From SAT2750 sp964476375 (GTDB lineage: Bacteria; Planctomycetota; Planctomycetia; Pirellulales; Pirellulaceae), in the NCBI GenBank assembly GCA_964476375.1, contig CAYYZW010000159.1, positions 1 to 64,000 on the forward strand: a stretch of 64,000 nt of DNA, given 5' to 3'. The notes below the pieces were generated by a model. The model did no database searches. It was given only the letters and a program-made list of their open reading frames with translations, and was not told where the DNA came from. The position numbers were made by a program, and so were the translations under genes. This document shows positions 8,266 through 17,302 of this stretch, one piece after another. Positions within the stretch are counted from its first letter, which is position 1. Every line of letters begins with the position of its first letter.

Positions 8266-9519
8266 ATGACACGATCCCCATCCCCGCCAGACGATGATGT
8301 AAGAATGCGCGGTTTTACCCATCGATCGACAGTGGAGGACGCACGTGCCTGGGTTGACCAGCATTCTTCCTGCCTGCCGGATATGGAACTGTCGCTCTCG
8401 GAAGCGGCGGGCCGAGTGCTTGGGCAGGAGATCATCTCCGAGGTCAACGTTCCCGCCTTTGCCCGCTCCATGATGGATGGCTACGCCGTTCGCGCTGAGG
8501 ATACGGCAGGGGCCAGCCCTTACAATCCACTTGCTCTTGAAATACATGGCGAAATCCTTCCGGGACAGGCACCGATGACCCCGGTCCACACCGGGACAAC
8601 GGTGCGGATCATGACCGGCGCGCCTCTGCCAGAGGGCGCCGACGCAGTCGTCCCTGCCGAGATGGTCCAGGACACGGAACGAGAAGACCAGATCCAGGTA
8701 CTGGCCGATGTTTCTCCCGGAAAACACGTGGGCCAGCCGGGCGAGGATATTGCAGCGGGAGAGTGTGTGCTTCCCGCTCATCGCCGACTCCGGCCACAGG
8801 ATATCGGGGTGCTCTCCTCGATTGGCATTGGAAGTCTCCCGGTTATCACCACCCCCCGCGTGCGGATCGTGGTCACCGGGGACGAGCTGCTTCCGGCCGG
8901 CACCCCACCCCGGGACTACCAGATAACGGATTCCAACAGCCCGATGCTCTCTGCAATGATCCAGCGGGATGGCGGGGACGCTCTCTTCGGGGGAATCATT
9001 GCGGACCAGCCGGACGCCATAGAGAAAGCTCTCAAGGATCCGGCTGATCTGATCCTGGTATCCGGGGGATCGAGTGTCGGGCTGGAAGACCATGCCCCAC
9101 ACATCCTGGCCGAGCTGGGCACGCTATCCATTCACGGAATTGCCATCCGCCCAAGCAGCCCCACAGGCATGGGGCTTATCGGTAATACGCCGGTCTTCCT
9201 GCTCCCTGGAAACCCTGTCTCCTGTCTCTGTGCTTACGATTTTTTTGCCGGCCGGGCCATCCGCCGGATGGCAGGGCTTTCCAGCGAATTTCCTTACCCT
9301 CGTTGCCGTATGCCTCTCTCTCGCAAGCTCGTCTCCGCGATCGGGCGAGTTGACTACGCACGCGTGGCGATCCACGAGGGACAGGTGGAGCCGCTCGCCA
9401 TCAGTGGAGCGTCGATACTCAGCAGCACCACGCGGGCAAGTGGATTCGTTGTTATCGACCAGGACAGTGAGGGGATGCCCGCCGGGGCCGAGGTCGAGGT
9501 CTTTCTTTATGGCAGCTGA
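8266..9519 (+). CDS. moeA: Molybdopterin molybdenumtransferase MoeA
   Basis: 417 residues from ATG 8266; an ATG at 8305 is a possible alternative and the open frame reaches back to a TTG at 8236. MoeA inserts molybdate (or tungstate) into adenylylated molybdopterin. Visible motifs are MMDGYAVRAEDT, MTGAPLPEGADAVVPAE, the VTGDEL strand, DSNSPML, LVSGGSSVG and LLPGNPVS, covering domains I to IV in order. It converges on a second, fused MoeA whose stop is 15 bp away. Its neighbours to the right encode Mo/W enzymes and cofactor genes, so a role in maturing those enzymes is likely. Confidence 0.9.
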   Translation: MTRSPSPPDDDVRMRGFTHRSTVEDARAWVDQHSSCLPDMELSLSEAAGRVLGQEIISEVNVPAFARSMMDGYAVRAEDTAGASPYNPLALEIHGEILPGQAPMTPVHTGTTVRIMTGAPLPEGADAVVPAEMVQDTEREDQIQVLADVSPGKHVGQPGEDIAAGECVLPAHRRLRPQDIGVLSSIGIGSLPVITTPRVRIVVTGDELLPAGTPPRDYQITDSNSPMLSAMIQRDGGDALFGGIIADQPDAIEKALKDPADLILVSGGSSVGLEDHAPHILAELGTLSIHGIAIRPSSPTGMGLIGNTPVFLLPGNPVSCLCAYDFFAGRAIRRMAGLSSEFPYPRCRMPLSRKLVSAIGRVDYARVAIHEGQVEPLAISGASILSSTTRASGFVVIDQDSEGMPAGAEVEVFLYGS

Positions 9520-9534
9520 ATTGGTACCAGCTCG

Positions 9535-11463
9535 TCACTTCACCTGGAGGCCCAGGGCGGCCAGCTGCTGCCGTATCCCTGCATCCTGAAGCAACCGGCT
9601 TATCAGCTCCACCGCCTCGCGCGAACGTCGACCTGCCGGGCAGACAAAGTCGTAATGTTCCTCCGCCAGCGGGATAAAGCCGAGCATGTTAGCGGTGGCA
9701 ACCTGCTCGATAGCAATTCCCCAGTCCGCACTTCCTCGTACGATCGCAGCAGCAACCGCATTATGGCTGCGGGGTTGCACGGCATAACCATCCGGTCGTG
9801 TGCCGGCTAGCAACTGGTCAATCAGAACCCGCGTGCCACTTCCCTGGTTTCTATTGACCATTCGCAACTGCGGATCGGCGGCGATCACCTCCCTCGCCTG
9901 CTGAAGATCACATCCAGCCAGCCTGGCATCATCTGTCTGGAACAGGATCCCCTGCTGCCGCATATATCCTGGGATCAACTCCAGCGATTCATCCAGAAAA
10001 GGAGTGTTGTATGTCCCTGTCTCCTCATCCAGCAGGAGAATACCTGCCAGGTCACACTGGCCACGACGAGCCGCTTCCAGTCCTGCCTGCGATCCGACAG
10101 ACATGAACTTGGTATCCATCCCCAGGCTGTTGATTTGTCCCAGCAGGACATCAAGCCCGATGCAGTGGCTCCCTATCACCACCAGATCGGCCGCCCGGAT
10201 ATCCTGGCCCAGCAACTGGACCACCACCTGCGTTCCGGCCTCAACAATTTCATGCTGTTCAGCAATGGTGATAAAACCATCTGCGCGGCTGAAGGTCGTG
10301 ACACTACCGGACCCCTTCCCCATTGGAAAAGCGGCCTGGCTCGTTTCACCTGTTCCCTCCATGTCCTGGACAAGTCCAACGAGCAGGAATTCCCGGCGAC
10401 CTATATCCGAATTCACCTTGATCGCCAGGCGGGCCGGCACCGTCGTGGTCGCCACCTCACCCCGGCCAGCCAGGGAGCGGATCACAGGGGCCACAAACTC
10501 GTGAAACGTGAAGATGGCCGAGGTCGGAAATCCAGGGAGAATAACAACTGCCTTGCCAGCGGTCGCTGCCAGGCAGATCGGCTTGCCTGGCTTCAGCGCC
10601 ACGCCATGTGCCACGATTCCCGGATCTTCCAGTTCCTGTACAACCTCGTAACAGAGATCCCCGGCCCCCTTGCTGGTCCCCCCTGAAAGCACGACCAGGT
10701 CACAGTCGGCAATCGCCTGCTGAAGCCTCGCCCGGACGGAAGCGATATCGTCGGGAACAATCCCCAGCGAGACGGGCCGGCCCCCCAGTTCACGTACCGC
10801 GTCGGACAGGATGCGGGCATTGCTATCAAAAACCATGCCCGGTTTCATTGTTTCTCCGGGCGCAATGATTTCATCTCCTGTCGAGAGGATCCCCACCGAC
10901 GGTTCCCGGAAAACAGGAACCGGATCCATGCCGAGTGCAGCCAGGACTCCTGTTTCCCGGCTACTCAACCGTGTCCCCTTGAACAGGACTGTTTCACCAC
11001 GCCCGATATCCGTACCGGCAAAGCTGATTCCAAAACCCGCCGTGACCGCTCGTCGTACCAGCAGCTGATCCTGCTGCCGGTCCGTATGCTCCACCAGCAC
11101 AACCGCATCTGCCCCCCGGGGTATCATTCCCCCTGTCGCAATGGTCATCGCGGTCCCGGGCAGAACCTCCAGGCGGGGGACGACCGCGGTGGCAATGACC
11201 TCGTCCAGGATCACCATTTTCCGGGGGGTCTCCTCCATCGCCCCGAACGTGTCCTCCGCGCGAACCGCGTAGCCGTCATAGTTCGAACGATCAAAAGAGG
11301 GGACATCGACGCCGGCTGAGATGTTCTTCGAAAGCACGCGGCCCAGTGAATTTCCCAGCGGTATCTGCTCCTGCCCCAGCGGATCCAGGAGCAGGGCAGA
11401 CCGGAACCTCGATTCCGCGACATCCCGGTCGACAACATCCAGGAATTGTTTCTGGTCCACCAT
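9535..11463 (-). CDS. MoeA fused to a periplasmic-binding-protein-like domain
   Basis: 642 residues. Residues 1 to about 420 are a full MoeA: DRSNYDGYAVRAEDT, ATGGMIPRGADAVVLVEHT, STGDEI, DSNARIL, LSGGTSKG and ILPGFPTS. Residues about 426-642 form a second domain resembling LysR/ModA-type substrate-binding folds, with the segment NRNQGSGTRVLID and a closing HYDFVCP stretch. This architecture is known from archaea and some bacteria; the extra domain may sense or deliver oxyanion (inference). The ATG overlaps the TGA of the FmdC-like gene by one base, implying translational coupling to that subunit. Confidence 0.88.
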   Translation of the reverse strand: MVDQKQFLDVVDRDVAESRFRSALLLDPLGQEQIPLGNSLGRVLSKNISAGVDVPSFDRSNYDGYAVRAEDTFGAMEETPRKMVILDEVIATAVVPRLEVLPGTAMTIATGGMIPRGADAVVLVEHTDRQQDQLLVRRAVTAGFGISFAGTDIGRGETVLFKGTRLSSRETGVLAALGMDPVPVFREPSVGILSTGDEIIAPGETMKPGMVFDSNARILSDAVRELGGRPVSLGIVPDDIASVRARLQQAIADCDLVVLSGGTSKGAGDLCYEVVQELEDPGIVAHGVALKPGKPICLAATAGKAVVILPGFPTSAIFTFHEFVAPVIRSLAGRGEVATTTVPARLAIKVNSDIGRREFLLVGLVQDMEGTGETSQAAFPMGKGSGSVTTFSRADGFITIAEQHEIVEAGTQVVVQLLGQDIRAADLVVIGSHCIGLDVLLGQINSLGMDTKFMSVGSQAGLEAARRGQCDLAGILLLDEETGTYNTPFLDESLELIPGYMRQQGILFQTDDARLAGCDLQQAREVIAADPQLRMVNRNQGSGTRVLIDQLLAGTRPDGYAVQPRSHNAVAAAIVRGSADWGIAIEQVATANMLGFIPLAEEHYDFVCPAGRRSREAVELISRLLQDAGIRQQLAALGLQVK

Positions 11464-12284
11464 CAGTTGACGACCTTCAGCAGTAGTTCACCACGCCCTC
11501 CCTCGAGCATGTCCCCGTGGAAGAGGTCGAAATCCGCATCCCACGTACCGGCGGGCACAGGGAAGTCCAGCTCCTCCAGGTACTTGAGGATCAAGGTGAT
11601 TGCTTCCGAACGGAACCGGCAGCCACGCTTGAAGCTAACCAGCACGGGCGGATGATGGTCTCCCATGAAACCGATCGTCCCTCGTTTCATCCCTGCCCCG
11701 TGCCGGATACCACTTTCTCCCCAGATAAGGATCGTGCCTGCCAGCATGTTAAAACCAACCAGGTCCCCCGTATTTCCTCCCACGACCAGCATTCCTCGCC
11801 GCATCGAATGCCCGATCTCGTTACCTGCATCACCATGGACGAGGATTGTCCCACCCGTCATGCCCCTGGCACTTCCCCGGTATGCAGATCCCACCAGGTG
11901 TCCCGCCCGACCCTTGACTTCGATCAAGCCACCTTTCATCTCGGCACCGACCCAGTCACTGGCATCTCCCTCGACTGTGATCTGGCCGCCCGACATCTCA
12001 CTGCCAATATGGCGGCCGGCATTCGATGCGATATGGATCGTCCCCTGCTCCATCCCCGCACCGATCCAGTGCACCCCTGCCAGGTCTCCCTCCCATTCAT
12101 GGTGGCCATCTGTCGGGTCACCACGAACAGAAAAAAACTCGGCCAGCGGAACCTTGACGTTGCCGTGAAACACCTCGAACTTTTCAATCCCGGGAAGCGG
12201 CTCGTCGAGCAGCCTGTCCGGACGGATACCCTCGACCTCGAGGGGCACCTCGGCACCACCTTTGAATTGAAGCTTGAGAACCAT
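11463..12284 (-). CDS. Formylmethanofuran dehydrogenase/formyltransferase-hydrolase subunit C
   Basis: 273 residues. The centre consists of repeated glycine motifs of the type G-x2-G-x3-G-x-G (WIGAGMEQGTI, HIGSEMSGGQI, WVGAEMKGGLI, EIGHSMRRGML), the beta-helix fold of FmdC/FwdC and of the glutamate synthase C-terminus. In the archaeal enzyme this subunit scaffolds the complex. In methylotroph FhcC it carries out the same structural task in an H4MPT-dependent complex. It lies between mobA and the fused moeA, 74 bp after mobA. Glutamate synthase would be far longer, so FmdC/FhcC is the better call. Confidence 0.9.
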   Translation of the reverse strand: MVLKLQFKGGAEVPLEVEGIRPDRLLDEPLPGIEKFEVFHGNVKVPLAEFFSVRGDPTDGHHEWEGDLAGVHWIGAGMEQGTIHIASNAGRHIGSEMSGGQITVEGDASDWVGAEMKGGLIEVKGRAGHLVGSAYRGSARGMTGGTILVHGDAGNEIGHSMRRGMLVVGGNTGDLVGFNMLAGTILIWGESGIRHGAGMKRGTIGFMGDHHPPVLVSFKRGCRFRSEAITLILKYLEELDFPVPAGTWDADFDLFHGDMLEGGRGELLLKVVN

Positions 12285-12358
12285 GATGCTTGGCTGGGAA
12301 AGACCTGGGGACGTGTATTATAGGTGATGGCCCGGGCGCACGAGCAGCACGACTGGAT

Positions 12359-13021
12359 CTAGGGTACCTGGTTCAGATTGAGCTGCCTGGCTATCTCCAC
12401 CGGCAGTTCAAGGCCGGCACTCTTGAGCAAGCGGAGATAGTCAGCGGGCTCATTCATGTTCTGGAAAGTGAGCAGTTCCGGGTCGTGCCCTTTCAGTTCC
12501 GTCACGGGGATCTTCCGGGTCATGGCTCGTTCAAAAAGGAAAGCAGGGCGTCGCTGGTCCTCTGCCAGCAGCTGCTCTGCCAGTGAATGCACCGAAACAC
12601 GGTAAATGGCTGCCAGGGGGTGAGGACGACCCCCCTCCGTGGGAACCACGATCTCGTTATCTTCAAGCAGCTGCCATAACCGTTCGACCACACCGGCCTG
12701 AAGCAGCGGAGCGTCGCAGGCTGTCACATAGGCGGCGTCCACATCCCCCTGGAGTGCTTTCAGTCCGGCCATCAGTCCTTCGAGGGGACCACGGCCAGGG
12801 TGACGATCCTCGGTCACCAGCACCCCCGCGGGGAGGGAGGGGAGTTGCTGGCCTGGAGCCCTGACAACCACGATCTTCTCTACCAGCTCCAGCTCTCCAA
12901 GCAGTCTCACGACACGCTCGACAAGCAGCTCCTTGCCAAAGGGCAGGTCGGCCTTGGACAACCCCATGCGGCGGCTTTCTCCTCCGCACAGGACGACACT
13001 GCCAAGGGTCGGTGATTTCAT
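12359..13021 (-). CDS. mobA: Molybdenum cofactor guanylyltransferase (MobA-like)
   Basis: 220 residues. The nucleotidyltransferase motif LCGGESRRMG followed by SKADLPFG sits at the N-terminus, then EDRHPGRGPLEGLMAGL and the metal-binding TACDAPLL. MobA attaches GMP to molybdopterin to give the bis-MGD type of cofactor used by DMSO-reductase-family enzymes and formylmethanofuran dehydrogenases. The start at 13021 is chosen because GGAGG lies seven bases upstream; in-frame ATGs at 13048 and 13051 overlap the FmdA-like gene and lack that site. Its place inside the formylmethanofuran dehydrogenase genes argues that the complex uses the finished cofactor. Confidence 0.85.
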   Translation of the reverse strand: MKSPTLGSVVLCGGESRRMGLSKADLPFGKELLVERVVRLLGELELVEKIVVVRAPGQQLPSLPAGVLVTEDRHPGRGPLEGLMAGLKALQGDVDAAYVTACDAPLLQAGVVERLWQLLEDNEIVVPTEGGRPHPLAAIYRVSVHSLAEQLLAEDQRRPAFLFERAMTRKIPVTELKGHDPELLTFQNMNEPADYLRLLKSAGLELPVEIARQLNLNQVP

Positions 13022-13037
13022 GGGAGGCCTCCGGTTG

Positions 13038-14717
13038 TTACCGCTCATCATCCTGTTTTTCACGGCAGGGAACCTCCTGCAGGCCATGGACGAAATCATC
13101 GGCCACGGGATAATTACGGAAGCGAATCGAGTAATACTGCTCAAACCATTCGGCAATATCCGGCTCGATACCGGGATCATAATCAGGGGCAACGTGCAAT
13201 GTCTTCCCGATAGAGGAATGGCGAATCTCGCCATCATCGACGATGACTTCGCCCGACTTGATGACGTAACGGGGAAACTCGAACATCGTCTCCTTGTTCT
13301 CGTGGGGGTTATAGATGGTGATGTCGGCATCGGCGCCCGGCCCCAGGTGGCCCTTGTGGTCCAGTCCCAGGATCCGGGCCGGGCCGGCCCGCGTAATCGT
13401 GCAGATCTCACCCAGCGTGTACTCGCGATCCAGGTCTGCCAGCTGGCTGACTCTCTGGATTCCCGGGTTCACCGTCTTGAGAACATCCTGCCGGTAACTA
13501 CGGTCCATCAGCAATCGGATGATCTGTGGGTAGGCCATGAAAGACCCGCCGTTGGGATGGTCGGTACTCATCACCACGCGCCAGGGGTCATCCACCATCA
13601 AGTACCACTCCAGGCCAATCGCCCATTGCAGTGAATGCACCAGGCTCTTGTTGCGATACTTGATCGGCGCAATCCCACAGCCGGACTCGAGTTCCGTATC
13701 CGCACTAAACCACTTGCTGCCATACACGTTGTGCAGGAAATAACCGAGGGGTCCATCCCCGGTCATACTGGTCGTCTCACCAAACATGACCTGTCCAACA
13801 TCCACCGTGATATTGGGATGGTCATTCACGTAGTCCACCAGCGATGCCACCTCTGAGCTGAGGCTCTCCTCTTCCCCGTTTCCCCCACCATAGCTATGGA
13901 ACTGGATATGCGTGATATGTCCGCGGTGACCCTCCAGCGCCTCCATGGTCTGCCGTGTGGTTTCCCAGTTGCCAGGAAGACCCAGGTTGTTGGCATGGAT
14001 ATGTACCGGGTGGGGCAAGTTCATCTCGTTTGAGGCCCGGGCCACCTGGCTGATGATCTGGCGGGGGGTCACGCCATAATGATCCACCGGGTCGTCCACA
14101 GTTCCCACGTTCCCCGCCTGGTGGTGCTTCCAGACCTCGACCCCCCCTGGATTCACGAGCTTGGGTGCATAGCCCTTGGCCGCCCCAAGTAACCATGCCA
14201 GGAAGGCACTCAGCCGCTCTGGCTCCTCCTCCGCAATCGACTTCATCACGTAGTGATTGTTCCCAACAAGTACATAAAATCCCTTGTCGATACAGGGTGT
14301 ATCCTCAAATTCCTCGTGAGCATGGCGTGCAGAGAGTGGAGGGACGGCAGCATCAAAGGCGCTCGTGTAGCCCATCCCGATATACTTGTAACCGGTGGCA
14401 AACGTGCTCGGCACGCTTCCCAGGGTGCCACTGTGCGTGCGGTTGGTACGCGGGACAACCGCATCCCCTCGTTTTTCCTCTGGCCGCATCTTGCGGGCCA
14501 TGTTGACCTTCGGCCCTGCAATGTGACAATGCATGTCAACGCCGCCGGGCATGACAACCATCCCGGCCACATTCAGTCTGCGGGCCGGACGAACATCCGC
14601 GGCCGGCGGATTGACAATCGTACCATCCTGGATCCATATGTCCTTGACCTGTCCATCCACACCGTTGGCCGGGTCGTAAACATACCCACCTTCAATCTTG
14701 TAAAGCGATGATGTCAT
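13038..14717 (-). CDS. Formylmethanofuran dehydrogenase subunit A (amidohydrolase-fold, FmdA/FhcA)
   Basis: 559 residues, the family's length. The N-terminal amidohydrolase metal site is visible as D61-M-H63-C-H65. Further probable ligands lie in HIHANNLGLPGNWE and HITHIQFHSYGGG. In archaeal FwdA this subunit carries a binuclear zinc centre and interconverts formate and the formyl carrier; in methylotrophs FhcA hydrolyses the formyl-carrier bond. The C-terminal GHLGPGADADITIYNP is the usual amidohydrolase end. The start is 53 bp from the divergent DinB-like gene, so a promoter probably lies in 14718-14770. mobA, fmdC and the fused moeA follow on the same strand. Confidence 0.92.
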   Translation of the reverse strand: MTSSLYKIEGGYVYDPANGVDGQVKDIWIQDGTIVNPPAADVRPARRLNVAGMVVMPGGVDMHCHIAGPKVNMARKMRPEEKRGDAVVPRTNRTHSGTLGSVPSTFATGYKYIGMGYTSAFDAAVPPLSARHAHEEFEDTPCIDKGFYVLVGNNHYVMKSIAEEEPERLSAFLAWLLGAAKGYAPKLVNPGGVEVWKHHQAGNVGTVDDPVDHYGVTPRQIISQVARASNEMNLPHPVHIHANNLGLPGNWETTRQTMEALEGHRGHITHIQFHSYGGGNGEEESLSSEVASLVDYVNDHPNITVDVGQVMFGETTSMTGDGPLGYFLHNVYGSKWFSADTELESGCGIAPIKYRNKSLVHSLQWAIGLEWYLMVDDPWRVVMSTDHPNGGSFMAYPQIIRLLMDRSYRQDVLKTVNPGIQRVSQLADLDREYTLGEICTITRAGPARILGLDHKGHLGPGADADITIYNPHENKETMFEFPRYVIKSGEVIVDDGEIRHSSIGKTLHVAPDYDPGIEPDIAEWFEQYYSIRFRNYPVADDFVHGLQEVPCREKQDDER

Positions 14718-14770
14718 CAGCGTGAGCCGTCCTTACTTCCCATGATTTCTGGCCGGAGTTTCACAAGTCC

Positions 14771-15295
14771 ATGAGCGATCAAGGCCGACCGCTGGCCCAG
14801 CTGGAGATGGCAGCATCCCAGATCAAGGCAGCTCGACAGTACACCGAAATACTGCTGGATGACATTGACCAGGAAAGCTGGTACGAGCAGCCGGCGGAAG
14901 GTATCAACCATGTTGCCTGGCAGGTGGGGCACGTGGCGATGGCACAGTACGGACTGGCGCTTTTCCGCCAGCGGGGCCGGAAGGAAGCCGACCGGGAGTT
15001 GATTCCCCGCGAGTTCTTGCGGATGTTCGCCAAGGACTCCAGTCCCTTGATCGATGTGGATCTGCGCCCGGAACCGGCGGAAATTCGTGAAATCTTTGAC
15101 CGCATTCATGAGGAAGTTCTCAGGGAACTGGATACATATCCGATCGAGGAACTCGAGACACCGGTGGATTTTCCCTACGTCGGGTTTTCCAACAAGCTGG
15201 GATCCCTGCTGATGTCAGCGCATCACGAGATGCTGCATGCGGGACAAATCGGTATGCTGCGTCGCTTGCTGGGAAAACCGCCCATTGAGCGTTAG
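14771..15295 (+). CDS. DinB-family protein
   Basis: 174 residues of four-helix-bundle type. Candidate metal-binding histidines lie in NHVAWQVGHVA (about residues 48-58) and in AHHEMLHAGQIG near the C-terminus, the DinB/YfiT arrangement. The biochemical role is unknown; relatives are metal-dependent thiol transferases or stress-induced proteins. It sits on the opposite strand between the two halves of the formylmethanofuran dehydrogenase cluster. Its stop is 18 bp from the convergent fmdB-like stop. Confidence 0.75.
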   Translation: MSDQGRPLAQLEMAASQIKAARQYTEILLDDIDQESWYEQPAEGINHVAWQVGHVAMAQYGLALFRQRGRKEADRELIPREFLRMFAKDSSPLIDVDLRPEPAEIREIFDRIHEEVLRELDTYPIEELETPVDFPYVGFSNKLGSLLMSAHHEMLHAGQIGMLRRLLGKPPIER

Positions 15296-15313
15296 GCCAT
15301 GGGAATACTCGAG

Positions 15314-16657
15314 TCATATCTCCAGGGGTTGAATATTCTTTCGTTCTCTTACCTGCTTCTCGATGGCGACCAGCAGGTCATAGTCGCTCGGATGGGGTGA
15401 CCTGAAAGCCGGTCGCAGGGGAATCGGTACATCATCCATGCGGTAGACAGTTCCCGGCACGTTGATCCCGTAGGTCGCCACCGTGAAAGCGACCTCGGCA
15501 GACCGCGTGGTCGGTGTCTCCTTGGGGTCAAATGCAATGTAGGGAATGGTCGATAGATGCTGCCGTGCCGGCTCGCTAAAATTCGCCATCGGGTCACTGG
15601 CAATGATCATCGCAGCATCCGCCTCTCCACGGGCAAGGACATCTGCCGCCGTGTATTCACCAGGATTAAACCGGGGATACCCGCGGGCCAGGTTCACGCC
15701 AAATGGAAATCCTGTTCTCCAGGCAACCACGTTATCTGCCCCTGTGACGTTGCCGTGACCGCGGTTTGGCTTGCACGTGAAACGTGTGAACTGGTTCATG
15801 TCACGGGTCAGCGCAAGGATCGCCTCGCTGTTGGCATGCTTGCCACGGGTCATGGTGACACCCATGCCAAAGAAAATCACCCCGAAGCGGGCAGCCTTCA
15901 TCCGGTCCACCAGGTCCTGCCAGAGCTCCAGGGGCTGGCCGGTATCTCGCTCCACCTGTTCCGGATCCAGCTCGATCCCCTGGGCAAGTGCACGCAGGGT
16001 CCAGGCCGCTTCAAAATCACTCCGTGGCTTAAGCTGCACGAAGATATCCGCTGCCTTGGCACTCTTGGTCTTTCGCACATCGATCACGACACAGGTGCGG
16101 TCCTTGCGGCCGTTGGGGACAAACATTCCCTTGGGCATCAGGCTGTACTTTGTGAAATGGCGGGGATGGCTTTCTGCGGGATTGGATCCCCAGAAGATGA
16201 TCATGTCCCCGCGATTGCGGACCTCGCCAAGTGAGCAGGTCACTTCCCCGACCCCCTGGAATGCCATCCCGGAGGGGCCATGGCAGACGCTGGTCGTCGT
16301 GTCCACATTGCCACCGATCCAGTCAGCAATGCTGACCGCCACGCGCTGGGATTCGGAGGTGGTATCACTCAGTCCATAGATCAGTGGATAGCGGGATTCC
16401 GAGAGGATCTCCGCTGCCCTCTTGATCCCGAACTCGATCGGGGCGGGCTTTCCTTTCACCAGGCAACTTGGCCGATTCTCCACCTGGTGGTTCAGGAACC
16501 AGGCATTTCCCAGAACGCATGCGCGTTTTGCCTTGACGATCTGGTCCCCCTCGACCGTGAGATCGATATCATCACAGACACAGCCACAGAAAGTACATGT
16601 GGCGTCCTGGACAATCTTGAGTTCTCCGCCAGCGGCTGCGTTACTTGCAGTCTCCAT
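15314..16657 (-). CDS. Formylmethanofuran dehydrogenase subunit B (molybdopterin/Fe-S subunit)
   Basis: 447 residues. The N-terminus carries a [4Fe-4S]-type set C21-x2-C24-x3-C28 and C47. C125 in SVCHGPSG stands where archaeal FwdB/FmdB uses a Cys or Sec to ligate tungsten or molybdenum. The body has the molybdopterin-oxidoreductase segments IFWGSNPAESHPRH, VVIDVRKTKSA and MIIASDPMANF. In archaea this subunit reduces CO2 to formate or the reverse. In Methylobacterium-type FhcB the cofactor sites are reported to be lost; here they look intact. The separate small gene at 16778-17128 supplies the C-terminal pterin-binding domain. Confidence 0.9.
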   Translation of the reverse strand: METASNAAAGGELKIVQDATCTFCGCVCDDIDLTVEGDQIVKAKRACVLGNAWFLNHQVENRPSCLVKGKPAPIEFGIKRAAEILSESRYPLIYGLSDTTSESQRVAVSIADWIGGNVDTTTSVCHGPSGMAFQGVGEVTCSLGEVRNRGDMIIFWGSNPAESHPRHFTKYSLMPKGMFVPNGRKDRTCVVIDVRKTKSAKAADIFVQLKPRSDFEAAWTLRALAQGIELDPEQVERDTGQPLELWQDLVDRMKAARFGVIFFGMGVTMTRGKHANSEAILALTRDMNQFTRFTCKPNRGHGNVTGADNVVAWRTGFPFGVNLARGYPRFNPGEYTAADVLARGEADAAMIIASDPMANFSEPARQHLSTIPYIAFDPKETPTTRSAEVAFTVATYGINVPGTVYRMDDVPIPLRPAFRSPHPSDYDLLVAIEKQVRERKNIQPLEI

Positions 16658-16777
16658 GAGTCTTGCTAACCGGATATGCCTATTCGCCTCGTTCGCATGA
16701 AACCCGGGACAGTATAGGCCCTGGCTGGCACGATCATGAAAACGACGGGAGGTTCTCCTCTTTCCTCCAGCCCGTGA

Positions 16778-17128
16778 TTACTCTGTTTCTAGTATTTCCA
16801 GTTCCACATCCAGCCCCTTGCTGGTCGGCATTCCCGAACCATGGGTATCTCCACCCATTAAACGGCTGGAGATGTCACCGTAGGGGATGAACAGCAGTCC
16901 AGCAGGCAATTCTCCTGCCTTGGCTGCCTTCACCTCCACATCCACCTGTCCATCCGCACTGGTCAAACGAACCATATCACCCGCCGCCAGTCCTAATCGC
17001 TCCATGTCTTCCGGTGACACCTGCAGCAGGGTGGTTTCCTGCCTGTAGGTCTCACCAAACTTTCCCTCATTAATCCCGACTCCCTGTTTGCTTGTCCGCC
17101 CGGGAATCAAGATAAAAATCTCGGCCAT
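16778..17128 (-). CDS. Formylmethanofuran dehydrogenase subunit D-like (molybdopterin dinucleotide-binding domain)
   Basis: 116 residues from ATG 17128; the open frame extends 30 codons further but homology begins at MAEIFILIPG. The motifs GRTSKQGVGINEGK, MERLGLAAGDMVRLTS and FIPYGDISSRLMGG-THGSGMP match the small FmdD/FwdD subunit, a double-psi beta-barrel that closes over the pterin dinucleotide. The cofactor-free FhcABCD complex of aerobic methylotrophs has no such subunit, so its presence favours a true Mo/W enzyme. It lies 120 bp upstream of the FmdB gene and is probably cotranscribed. Confidence 0.85.
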   Translation of the reverse strand: MAEIFILIPGRTSKQGVGINEGKFGETYRQETTLLQVSPEDMERLGLAAGDMVRLTSADGQVDVEVKAAKAGELPAGLLFIPYGDISSRLMGGDTHGSGMPTSKGLDVELEILETE

Positions 17129-17302
17129 GACAATCTGTATTGGAGACAAGGATCCAGCGGTCGTGCGTGGCAACAAGGAGAAGCCCCTGGAAAGGACCCT
17201 CTCTAATGATTTCGGCACGTCGTGGGACAGTTATCCATACTCTTTATTGTCATCTGGCCCGTACCGCTTTTCCAGTGGGGGCGAGATCCCAGATCACCTG
17301 AT

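Noticed and set aside
13022..13411. MobA start far upstream at 13411
   Set aside because: The extension lies in another frame across the FmdA gene; the GGAGG at good spacing points to 13021.
15314..16657. Selenocysteine in formylmethanofuran dehydrogenase subunit B
   Set aside because: The metal-ligand position is an ordinary Cys codon (SVCHGPS) and the frame has no internal TGA.
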